A stretch of 13,950 nt of DNA from CAYXZQ01 sp964469935 (GCA_964469935.1 CAYXZQ010000044.1:1-13950), one strand, 5' to 3'. Positions 4,680 to 11,176 are shown, counted from the first letter of the stretch. Translations and numbers: made by a program. Notes: generated by a model not told the origin, from the letters alone.

Positions 4680-7615
4680 ATGGAAAGTTCTGTTTTTTTC
4701 TGGCTTTATTCCTTTTTCTCTCAGTGTCTGTGTGCGTGGCTGTCCAGAACCCTGCGGCAAGCCTCTGCATCGAGAGGGGGAACAGCTACCAGGCCAGGGT
4801 TGACAAGGCAGGGAACCAGTATGGTGTCTGCATAACATCTCAAGGCAAAGCCATAGAGGAGTGGGAGTTCTACAGGGAGAACCGCGCTGTTGTCCAGAAT
4901 GTCAAATCCGGCGTTCCTGCTGCAATCAGGACTTTAGATTACGGGACCGATTACATAAATTCAGAATTGAAAGCAGAGCCAGAGGCATATCTTGCCAAGA
5001 GGACCGCCATCTCATCGTTATCTTCTGAAATTCCATTGTCCGAGAGCTCAACTTCTTCTATTCTGGGTGCGAGCACCCCCTCCAGCTTCGACTGGAGAGA
5101 TCATAGCGGCAGCGACTGGATAACATCAATCAAGAACCAGGGACTTTGCGGGAGCTGCTGGGCATTTGCAGCCGCAGGCATGGCAGAGGCACAGGTCAAC
5201 ATCAATCTCAATGACAGCGGCTTTGGGATAAATCTGTCTGAACAGAATCTCATCTCATGCGACCATTCATGCTATAATGGCTACACTTGGCCCGGGCTGG
5301 GCTGCCAGGCAGGGTGCAGCGGGGGATACATGGAACTGACGCTGGATTACCTCCAGAATTCAGGGGTTGTCCGGGAATCGTGCTTCCCCTATTCGAGCGG
5401 AGCCACAGGTGAAAACGGCAGCTGCAGTAGCAAGTGTGCAGGGTGGGAAGACGGGCTCGTAAAAGCTAACTATTCATTGGTCTCTGCCAGCAGCAGCGCG
5501 ATAAAGCAGGCCATATCAGATAACGGGCCGGTCTTTGCAGGCATCTTTGCCTGCGATGCATTTGACCTGTACAGCGGAGGCATCCTTGTCGATGATGCTA
5601 TGGCCGGGGCCTGCGGAGGCCATGCGATTGCGCTCGTTGGCTATAATGATACTGGAGGGTACTGGATCGGAAAGAACAGCTGGGGGCCGTACTGGGGCGA
5701 AGGAGGCTTCATCAGGATTGCTTATTCAGAGAGCGCATACAATGATAATGACTGGTACAATACGACAGACATCCTGGACCTCCGCTACCCTTTCATCATC
5801 ACCTCGACTGACATAGACAATGATGGCGTGCATGACAGGATTGACAACTGCCCTGCAATCTTGAATCCGGCCCAGGCTGATGCTGACGGTGACGGCATAG
5901 GGGACGCATGCGATGCCTGTCCCAATGACTCCCAAAATGACATCGACGGTGACGGCATCTGCGGCAATGTTGACAACTGCCCATCCATCAGCAACACCCT
6001 GCAGCAGGATTCTGATAATGACAGCATAGGGGACGCATGCGATGCCTGTCCCAATGACTCCCAAAATGACATCGACGGTGATGGCATCTGCGGTGACGTG
6101 GACAACTGCCCGTTTGCCGAAAACCCGCTTCAGGAAGACATGGACAATGACAGCGTCGGAGACGCATGCGACTCAGATGCTGATGGAGACAATTACACGA
6201 ATGCGACTGACTGCGACGATCTCAACGCCTCGATAAATCCCGGCGTCCCGGAAATCTGCGACGGAACTGACGACAACTGCGACGGCCAGGTTGACCGGGA
6301 GTACCTGCCTAACCAGGAGGGACTTTGCCTCGGCAACAACGAATACTGCAACGGCACCAGCATGACTGAGAATGCGAGCAACTATGAGCCACAGAACGAG
6401 ACCCTGGATAACCTTGACAACGACTGCGACGGATATGTGGATGAGGGTATTGCGTCAGGACATATTCAGGACAACGACATCGTCTTCTATGACTTTGCCA
6501 CCGGCGATAAGATAGGGAAATATTCAAATTCAGAGACTGAATATTCCGGAATGATCAAAGTAAGCATCGAGGACAATGCGACGAATTCAACCACAGTGGA
6601 ATTCCCCTGGAACGCATCATCCTCCACACTTAATGCTTCCATGATAATTATCCAGGTCGACACGGCTGGGGGTATCGGCTCGATACTGCTCGGCGGCCTA
6701 GAGTTGCCCGGCGGAATGACAAAGTCAGCATATGTCGACGACCTGGACCACGGCATGGACCATGTCTGCATAAAGGACGCATCCATACTCAATATCAGTG
6801 AGATAAGTCCAGGCTGTGATGGGGCCAACGAGACCCTTGTAGCCTGCGACAATGTATCTGTAGATGGTTATACATGTTCATTATTTGGCATCAGGTACAA
6901 GATCACCGGGTTACATCATTCCGGAGTCGTCCAGAAATGCACAGACGCTGACGCCGACGGATATTATGTAGAAGGAGGCGCTTGCGGAACAGCAGACTGC
7001 GACGACAATGACGCTGGTTCGCATCCTGGAGTCGCGTGTACGAGGGATTGCTACAGCGGTTCGACTCTCAGCTCTGCCTGCGAATGCACAGGAGGGGCAT
7101 ATACCTGCGGCGGAGGAGGCGGAGGAGGCGGAGGCGGTAGCAGTTCGCAATGTGCCGAGAGATGGACCTGTGGAAACTGGTCAGAATGCTCGATAACAGG
7201 ACTCAGGTCGAGGGACTGCCAGGACCTAAACAACTGCTCGACAATCAATTTCAGGCCGGTACTGACCATGACCTGTACATACGTTCAACCATCTGCCGAG
7301 ACAATTGCATCAGAATCACAGGGCATGGAAGAGAAAACTTCTGTTAAAGTCTCAGAACCGGTAGCTGCAAATGGCACAAAACCCACAAAGGACTTCACAG
7401 CAGCAGGGATGCTCCCCAAAGTGAATGCAAGCACCAACAGCACAGGGATGCTCATCAAGGACGTTCCTCCAAAAAAGCTTAATCAGGCATGGCCAGTCAT
7501 CCTAGCGGTACTGCTCATCGTGACATTGGTCGCTTTGACTGCTGTGTTTTATCCATGGATAAGAAGCCGGAAGAAGATTGCGATGCTGTCCAAAAAAAAG
7601 CAAAGCCGCAAATGA
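4676..7615 (+). CDS. Membrane-anchored extracellular papain-family (C1A) cysteine protease with DUF333 and calcium-binding repeats
   Basis: A 979-residue surface protein. In order: signal peptide (1-22); DUF333 domain (25-70, retaining only the first two of the four Cys seen in the upstream lipoprotein); linker/propeptide (71-133); C1A protease (134-370) with oxyanion Q155, nucleophile C161 in QGLCGSCWAF, H316 in GGHAIALVGY and N334 in KNSWGPYWGEGGF; thrombospondin type 3-like Asp-rich repeats (378-500); a MopE-like DCDD...NCDG metal-binding motif (about 500-591); an unassigned beta-rich region (596-755) rich in N-glycosylation sequons; another DxDxDG/DCDD motif (756-786); a 10-Gly linker (812-821); a WxCxxWSxC TSP1-like Cys module (826-870); a Thr/Ser linker; a TM helix (about 939-961); and a basic cytoplasmic tail. 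All catalytic residues are present, so it should be active outside the cell with calcium-stabilised stalks. An in-frame ATG at 4670 is also possible; 4676 has the better SD spacing and overlaps the upstream stop. Confidence 0.92.
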   Translation: MNGKFCFFLALFLFLSVSVCVAVQNPAASLCIERGNSYQARVDKAGNQYGVCITSQGKAIEEWEFYRENRAVVQNVKSGVPAAIRTLDYGTDYINSELKAEPEAYLAKRTAISSLSSEIPLSESSTSSILGASTPSSFDWRDHSGSDWITSIKNQGLCGSCWAFAAAGMAEAQVNINLNDSGFGINLSEQNLISCDHSCYNGYTWPGLGCQAGCSGGYMELTLDYLQNSGVVRESCFPYSSGATGENGSCSSKCAGWEDGLVKANYSLVSASSSAIKQAISDNGPVFAGIFACDAFDLYSGGILVDDAMAGACGGHAIALVGYNDTGGYWIGKNSWGPYWGEGGFIRIAYSESAYNDNDWYNTTDILDLRYPFIITSTDIDNDGVHDRIDNCPAILNPAQADADGDGIGDACDACPNDSQNDIDGDGICGNVDNCPSISNTLQQDSDNDSIGDACDACPNDSQNDIDGDGICGDVDNCPFAENPLQEDMDNDSVGDACDSDADGDNYTNATDCDDLNASINPGVPEICDGTDDNCDGQVDREYLPNQEGLCLGNNEYCNGTSMTENASNYEPQNETLDNLDNDCDGYVDEGIASGHIQDNDIVFYDFATGDKIGKYSNSETEYSGMIKVSIEDNATNSTTVEFPWNASSSTLNASMIIIQVDTAGGIGSILLGGLELPGGMTKSAYVDDLDHGMDHVCIKDASILNISEISPGCDGANETLVACDNVSVDGYTCSLFGIRYKITGLHHSGVVQKCTDADADGYYVEGGACGTADCDDNDAGSHPGVACTRDCYSGSTLSSACECTGGAYTCGGGGGGGGGGSSSQCAERWTCGNWSECSITGLRSRDCQDLNNCSTINFRPVLTMTCTYVQPSAETIASESQGMEEKTSVKVSEPVAANGTKPTKDFTAAGMLPKVNASTNSTGMLIKDVPPKKLNQAWPVILAVLLIVTLVALTAVFYPWIRSRKKIAMLSKKKQSRK
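5895..5964 (+). repeat. TSP3 direct repeat, copy 1 (70 bp)
   Basis: Within the protease gene. Identical to 6024-6093 except one silent C/T difference (5953 versus 6082). The period is 129 bp, exactly 43 codons, so the reading frame is kept. It encodes one Asp-rich thrombospondin type 3-like unit (GIGDACDACPNDSQNDIDGDGICG). Confidence 0.9.
6024..6093 (+). repeat. TSP3 direct repeat, copy 2 (70 bp)
   Basis: Second copy of the 5895-5964 repeat, 69 of 70 bases identical. Such nucleotide-level identity, in a repeat family whose other units have diverged, points to a recent in-frame duplication or gene conversion. Confidence 0.9.
7109..7138 (+). repeat. GGN trinucleotide run encoding ten glycines
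   Basis: Ten consecutive Gly codons (GGC, GGA and one GGT) form a flexible linker before the TSP1-like Cys module of the protease. The length may be variable between strains by slippage. Confidence 0.9.
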
Positions 7616-7634
7616 TAGATTTCTTTTGTCAAAA

Positions 7635-7646
7635 ATTATTTATAAT
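7635..7646 (+). promoter_or_regulatory. TATA box of the coiled-coil/zinc-protein operon
   Basis: ATTATTTATAAT, with predicted transcription start near 7666, giving a leader of about 22 nt that carries the SD at 7674-7680. Confidence 0.6.
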
Positions 7647-7673
7647 AGTACAGTTTAACGGGGAACAACAATC

Positions 7674-7680
7674 AGGAGGT
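7674..7680 (+). promoter_or_regulatory. Strong Shine-Dalgarno site
   Basis: AGGAGGT, 7 nt before ATG 7688. This is the most complete SD in the window and fixes the start of the small coiled-coil gene. Confidence 0.8.
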
Positions 7681-7687
7681 CATAATC

Positions 7688-7945
7688 ATGGCAGAACAGC
7701 AGAAACAGCCTGAGGCAAGCAAGGATGAGCAGATAGGCTTCCATAAGGGGGCCCTCTCCACCCTGATGAAGGAAAGGGAGGAGATGGCAAAGATAATCTC
7801 CATAGTCGAGCAGCTTATCCAGATGCATGTCAAGGCGCTCAAGGAACTAGGTGTGGACCTTGTGTCCCAGGCACAGGCAGCTCAGCAGCAGGGCCAGGCA
7901 GCTAAAAAGCCCACAGACAAACTTGATGAACTGATAAAGAAATAG
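7688..7945 (+). CDS. Small unrecognised coiled-coil protein
   Basis: An 85-residue cytoplasmic protein. Residues 1-13 are polar. Residues 14-58 form a long amphipathic helix with heptad-like Leu/Ile/Val spacing (GALSTLMKEREEM, IISIVEQLIQMHVKALKEL), suited to a dimeric or oligomeric coiled coil. Residues 60-75 are an Ala/Gln-rich linker followed by a short basic helix. There is no Cys, signal peptide or membrane span. A strong SD and its own TATA box suggest high expression. The gene for a small zinc-binding protein begins three bases after its stop, so the two are very probably cotranscribed and may act together. I do not recognise the family; a scaffold or adaptor role is only inference from the coiled coil. 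Confidence 0.82.
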   Translation: MAEQQKQPEASKDEQIGFHKGALSTLMKEREEMAKIISIVEQLIQMHVKALKELGVDLVSQAQAAQQQGQAAKKPTDKLDELIKK

Positions 7946-7948
7946 AAG

Positions 7949-8176
7949 ATGGGTTTCATTTTCAGCGAGGACGGGGAGTGCATAGTCTGCGGACAGCATA
8001 CGAACAAGTTTTGTGACGCCTGCAGGCGGTACATCTGCGACGAGCACCAGGTCCAGAAGCCCGTGGAGGACTCAACAAAGGTCCTCATATTCTGCAGGGA
8101 ATGTTACGAGAAGGGGAAGTCGCCGAGGAATGCCGACATGAAAGGACTGCATCCCCACTATCACTTCGACAGGTGA
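7949..8176 (+). CDS. Small zinc-binding (cross-brace-like) protein
   Basis: A 75-residue protein with eight well-spaced metal ligands in CxxC-type pairs: C11-x2-C14, C22-x2-C25, C30-x2-H33 and C49-x2-C52. The spacing resembles two-zinc cross-brace folds (B-box/FYVE/RING-like) rather than a ribosomal or rubredoxin knuckle; the exact family is not identified. The C-terminus is basic and His-rich (HPHYHF). Cross-brace modules usually bind protein or lipid, so a small adaptor is the most likely role. ATG 7949 follows the upstream stop by three bases, with a weak purine-rich stretch as SD. The 3' end overlaps the stop region of the convergent GH15 gene by 16 bp. Confidence 0.82.
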   Translation: MGFIFSEDGECIVCGQHTNKFCDACRRYICDEHQVQKPVEDSTKVLIFCRECYEKGKSPRNADMKGLHPHYHFDR

Positions 8177-9219
8177 GCCATTGCGATTATGTACATGGCG
8201 TGGCTCCATGCGAGTGGCTTCACTGACGACTGGACATTGTTACTGAACATCTGTTCGGGTATGTTCTTGTTCTTGTCCAGCCTATGGATGACATTTTTTA
8301 TATACTGGCCCGCCCTTTCCCTGTCGCCTCTTATGGAATAATACACAGATATCCAGAAATTAGCGATTGGCCAGGTGCCGGACCCCCTGAAAGCGTCGGT
8401 CCCCTGGAACCTGAATCCGTCATAGTCGTCGTACTGGTACCTGTGGAACAGACCTTTCTCCTCAAGCACTTTGTGAAGGTTGTCGACTGTGTTTATTATC
8501 CTTATGTCGTCTGCCTTAAGTATCCCGAACGGCCAGATCAGACCGAGTATCGATATGTCGGGCCTGAAATCGATGTTCATGCCTGCCATCCTCACGAAAA
8601 GGAAATCGTGGTAGGAACTCTTTGCCATGGTCTCCATCTGCTTGGAAACCTTGAGCCAGTTCCTGTTCGATGTTATAGCGCTTGCGCACTTCAGGCCCCT
8701 TGCGCATGCGGCGATGGAATACGTGTGGTTGTTCTTCATCTCAGGATACGTGTTCCTCTCTTCCCAGAGGTCCTGCGTGATGACTGAGAAATGCTCCTTC
8801 TTCCAGACCCTGCATATGCCGTCTGCAAGGAGCTTGACGAGCGGTGTGAATTCCCTCTTATAGCCCGGGTTCTTCCCTATGAAATTATGCAGGGCCCAGA
8901 GCACGGTGCCGTTTTGGTCCGGCTGAAAACCCGTCCATCTCTTCCTGCCGTTCGTGTGGTAGTTCTGGTAGAGGAGGCCTGTCCTTTCCAGGTCCTCTGC
9001 CCTTTTCAGCCACCTGAAGAAATTGGCCTGCTCCTCTTTTATCCCCAATAGGTCCAGCGCGTAACATATGTATGCAGAGTCCCTCGGCCATACGAACCTG
9101 TAGCTCTGGACATCATGAGGATAGTCGGGCCTGTCAGAATCAGCAGCGATGATGGCGCCGTTTTTTTGGCAGCAGCCGAGAAGCACCTCCCTTGATTTTT
9201 CGACAAGGCTGTCATCCAT
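8161..9219 (-). CDS. Glycoside hydrolase family 15 catalytic domain (glucoamylase/trehalase-like)
   Basis: A 352-residue protein matching the (alpha/alpha)6-barrel catalytic domain of GH15. Motifs in order are GAIIAA (21-26), YRFVWPRDSAY (40-50), GFQPDQNGTVLWA (97-109), DLWEER (150-155) with E153 as the presumed general acid, NIPEQMF (319-325) with E322 as the presumed base, and PLAWSHAMYI (335-344). GH15 enzymes release glucose from alpha-glucans, dextrins or trehalose by inversion. Prokaryotic members normally carry an N-terminal beta-sandwich of about 200-250 residues; this one lacks it and starts directly at the barrel. There is no signal peptide, so it should act in the cytoplasm, for example on glycogen or trehalose. 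The ATG at 9219 lies about 28 nt from a TATA box (leaderless), so the short form looks genuine rather than truncated by a misplaced start. Confidence 0.9.
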   Translation of the reverse strand: MDDSLVEKSREVLLGCCQKNGAIIAADSDRPDYPHDVQSYRFVWPRDSAYICYALDLLGIKEEQANFFRWLKRAEDLERTGLLYQNYHTNGRKRWTGFQPDQNGTVLWALHNFIGKNPGYKREFTPLVKLLADGICRVWKKEHFSVITQDLWEERNTYPEMKNNHTYSIAACARGLKCASAITSNRNWLKVSKQMETMAKSSYHDFLFVRMAGMNIDFRPDISILGLIWPFGILKADDIRIINTVDNLHKVLEEKGLFHRYQYDDYDGFRFQGTDAFRGSGTWPIANFWISVYYSIRGDRERAGQYIKNVIHRLDKNKNIPEQMFSNNVQSSVKPLAWSHAMYIIAMAHLSK

Positions 9220-9241
9220 GTTAGGATGAGAATATCACAGG

Positions 9242-9253
9242 CAGTTTATAAGT
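9242..9253 (-). promoter_or_regulatory. TATA box of the GH15 gene
   Basis: Minus strand ACTTATAAACTG, centred about 28 nt before ATG 9219; this predicts a leaderless transcript. Confidence 0.6.
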
Positions 9254-9310
9254 TTTATTGATTGGAGGTTGTTTCAGAACAATCATACCCTCAGAAGATA
9301 CCTTAAGATT

Positions 9311-9324
9311 AAAAGAAAAAAAAA
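9311..9324 (-). terminator. Oligo-T terminator of the TrxR-NYN operon
   Basis: On the minus strand, a T9-C-T4 run begins one base after the NYN stop codon. Oligo-T tracts without a strong hairpin are the usual intrinsic terminators of archaeal RNA polymerase. Confidence 0.65.
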
Positions 9325-9325
9325 T

Positions 9326-10006
9326 TCAGTTCACCTGGTTGAGGTTCGCGTCCAGTATATCCTTCTGTATCGGATCGAGCGTCTCTGCCCTGGCAATCCT
9401 CGGCGGAGCTGTCCTTGCCTGTAGCCTGCCGGCGGCTGCCTTTGGCTGGGGCCTGGAGGGTGCAGACTTTGCCGGCGGCTTCCTTGCAGGAGACCTCTTC
9501 ATCGGCTTCCTTCCCCTTATCAGGAACTTCTTCGTGTTCTTGGAGAGGTCCTGGAAATCATCTGCCTCCTCCCTGATATGCTTGGATGCTGTCTGTGCGA
9601 ACGCGATGACCTCGCATCTGCAGCCGTGGGACTTGAGATATTTCAGTAGCTCGGCGAAATCGCCGTCACCGCTCACTAGAACCACAGTGTCGACCTTGTT
9701 CGAGAGCCTCACGGCGTCCATGGCGATGCCGATGTCCCAGTCGCCCTTCTTAGCCCCTCCTGCGAATATCTGGATGTCCTTGGCCTTGACCTCGATGCCT
9801 ATCTTGTTGAGGGCGTCATGGAAATTGACCTCGTCCTTTATCTCTGTCTTTATGACATATGCGATGGCCCTGATGAGACTCCTTCCGGCGACTGCCGCAT
9901 TGAGTATCTCCTTGAAATTGACCTTGGTGTCATAGTAGTGCTTTGCGCTGTAATACATGTTCTGAACATCGAAGAGAACCAGAACACGCTGTTCTTTATG
10001 TTTCAT
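9326..10006 (-). CDS. NYN-domain (LabA/DUF88-like) putative ribonuclease
   Basis: A 226-residue protein with the PIN-like NYN acidic site: D13 and N16 in LFDVQNMYY, D89/D91/D97 in KGDWDIGIAMDA, and D114/D116 in VSGDGDFAELL. NYN proteins are metal-dependent nucleases thought to process or degrade RNA. After the domain (about 1-160) comes a basic low-complexity tail (about 164-206) of Lys, Arg, Pro and Ala, probably an RNA-binding or disordered arm, then a short helical end. An in-frame GTG at 10015 exists, but ATG 10006 sits 5 nt after a GGTGA Shine-Dalgarno (10012-10016) and is preferred. The start lies inside the 3' end of the upstream thioredoxin reductase-like gene (11-bp overlap), so translation is likely coupled. 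The gene is followed at once by an oligo-T terminator. Confidence 0.88.
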   Translation of the reverse strand: MKHKEQRVLVLFDVQNMYYSAKHYYDTKVNFKEILNAAVAGRSLIRAIAYVIKTEIKDEVNFHDALNKIGIEVKAKDIQIFAGGAKKGDWDIGIAMDAVRLSNKVDTVVLVSGDGDFAELLKYLKSHGCRCEVIAFAQTASKHIREEADDFQDLSKNTKKFLIRGRKPMKRSPARKPPAKSAPSRPQPKAAAGRLQARTAPPRIARAETLDPIQKDILDANLNQVN

Positions 10007-10910
10007 TAATTTCACCTTTTGCTATCCTTTTGTATATGGCCTGGGCAGATATCGCCCCCTCAGCCTGTGCAGCGACGATCTGGCGCATGTAATTCGAGCC
10101 GTTTGTTATGTCGCCTGCTGCATAGAGCCTGTCGATGCTCGTCAACTGGGAATTGTCGACCTCGATGTGACCCCACCTGTCCTTTTTGACATCCAGCTTA
10201 TCCAGCATGGATGTGTCAGGTATTGAGCCGACTTCGATGAACACCCCTCCTACCTCAAGCTCCCTCCCTGAATTCAGGGTTATCTTCTGCACGACATCCT
10301 TGCCTGTTATCTCTTTGACAGTGTCACCTGTTATCACTTCTATCTTCGGCTCATTTCCAATCGCTTCCATCCAGACAGGCTCTGTGGGAAGCTTGTCCAG
10401 CATCTCCACTATGTAGACTTTTGTTGCGTACTCTGCAAGAAGGAGTGCTGCTGTAGTGCCTGAGTCATTCCCGCCGATGACAGCAACCTCCTTTCCCTTG
10501 AAGAAAGGGGCATCGCATGTTGCGCAGAGGGCTACGCCTTTTCCCAAAAACTCATCCTCGCCCGGGACATTCAGCTTGCGCTTCTTTGTCCCTACTGCAT
10601 AAAGGACAAACCTTGCCTCGTGCTCACCCTTATCAGTCTTAATCGAGAAGCTATCTTTTTCCCTGGTCACTTCTGCTGCCGTCTCTTTTCTATAGTCGAT
10701 GTCATTGGCCTGCACCTGCTCCATGTAGAATCCCTTGAGCTCTTTGCCGAACACTGTCACCCTACTCGGGAAATTCTCGATCCTGTGGGCCTTGGCTGCC
10801 CAGCCGCCGATGTCAGGAGAAAGAAGGAGGGTCTTTAGCCTGTACCTTGCCGCGTATACTGCAGCTGTAATCCCTGCCGGTCCTGCGCCGATTATCGCTA
10901 TGTCGTACAT
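9996..10910 (-). CDS. trxB: Thioredoxin reductase-like NAD(P)H:disulfide flavoprotein
   Basis: A 304-residue low-molecular-weight thioredoxin reductase-type enzyme. It has the FAD-binding GAGPAG (8-13), the redox-active C129-A-T-C132 in ALCATCDAPFF, the nucleotide-binding GGNDSG (146-151) and the C-terminal FAD motif YAAGDITNGSNYMRQIVAAQAEG (263-285). It should pass electrons from a nicotinamide cofactor to thioredoxin or a glutaredoxin-like protein. The HRRxxxR motif typical of NADPH-specific enzymes is absent. The strand end is YIVEM, with E169 where NADH-preferring enzymes often have an acid, so NADH use (or another donor) is plausible. The ATG at 10910 is about 27 nt from a TATA box. It is the first gene of an operon with the overlapping NYN nuclease gene. 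The symbol is by family resemblance only. Confidence 0.92.
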   Translation of the reverse strand: MYDIAIIGAGPAGITAAVYAARYRLKTLLLSPDIGGWAAKAHRIENFPSRVTVFGKELKGFYMEQVQANDIDYRKETAAEVTREKDSFSIKTDKGEHEARFVLYAVGTKKRKLNVPGEDEFLGKGVALCATCDAPFFKGKEVAVIGGNDSGTTAALLLAEYATKVYIVEMLDKLPTEPVWMEAIGNEPKIEVITGDTVKEITGKDVVQKITLNSGRELEVGGVFIEVGSIPDTSMLDKLDVKKDRWGHIEVDNSQLTSIDRLYAAGDITNGSNYMRQIVAAQAEGAISAQAIYKRIAKGEINET

Positions 10911-10930
10911 GGCCAGATAAGAAAAAGTTG

Positions 10931-10943
10931 TATTTTATATAAT
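10931..10943 (-). promoter_or_regulatory. TATA box of the thioredoxin reductase-like gene
   Basis: Minus strand ATTATATAAAATA, centred about 27 nt before ATG 10910, so transcription is predicted to be leaderless and independent of the structured region further upstream. Confidence 0.65.
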
Positions 10944-10970
10944 TTTTGGATGGTAAATTCCGCTGATATT

Positions 10971-11069
10971 TCAGAAATCACCGGTGACTGCCCCCACTAT
11001 CGTGGGGGCACTCATATCGGTTTCGGGGTACGTGAAATCAAGTTCAATATATTCTTCGGCATCTACCAT
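10971..11069 (-). CDS. Possible 32-residue microprotein with SD and leader
   Basis: ATG at 11069 follows GGTGA (11076-11080) by 6 nt, ideal archaeal spacing, and the frame runs 32 codons to TGA at 10971. The peptide is acidic (eight Asp/Glu) with a middle segment EEYIELDFTYPETD and a small hydrophobic end. I do not recognise it. An upstream TATA-like element (11177-11188) would start a transcript near 11157, giving a leader of about 88 nt with strong secondary structure. The hairpin TGCCCCCAC/GTGGGGGCA falls inside the ORF. The ORF ends 61 bp before the thioredoxin reductase-like gene, on the same strand. It may be a real small gene, a leader peptide or chance; the length gives little statistical support. 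Confidence 0.35.
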   Translation of the reverse strand: MVDAEEYIELDFTYPETDMSAPTIVGAVTGDF

Positions 11070-11157
11070 GTGATATCACCTTTTTTTGGGCACTTGATAG
11101 TGGAAAAAAGACCACGGAGGTGCTGTTCAGGTAAAACAGGCTTGGGTTTTTTCCACT
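11070..11157 (-). promoter_or_regulatory. Candidate structured 5' leader RNA (possible riboswitch-like element)
   Basis: Read on the minus strand, the first bases AGTGGAAAAAA (11157-11147) pair perfectly with TTTTTTCCACT (11109-11099) to form an 11-bp closing stem. Inside is a hairpin CTGTT/AACAG (11139-11135 with 11127-11123). The internal strand carries CACCTCC (11122-11116), an anti-SD sequence whose CACCT can pair with AGGTG of the downstream SD (A7-GGTGA, 11087-11076). The CTTTTTT of the stem can alternatively pair with the AAAAAAG next to the SD, so two exclusive folds are possible. The predicted start site falls at the stem's first base. No known riboswitch class is recognised. Confidence 0.35.
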
Positions 11158-11176
11158 GCATACAGGGATGTCAAAC

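Noticed and set aside
5726..6105. Minus-strand ORFs across the TSP3 repeats
   Set aside because: They repeat because the plus-strand DNA repeats; they are reverse readings of Asp codons with no start signals.
9258..9935. 225-codon plus-strand ORF opposite the NYN gene
   Set aside because: Antisense shadow; the minus strand has the conserved NYN acidic motifs, SD and terminator.
11081..11087. T7 run as a plus-strand terminator
   Set aside because: No plus-strand gene ends nearby; as the A-run beside a minus-strand SD it is better explained.
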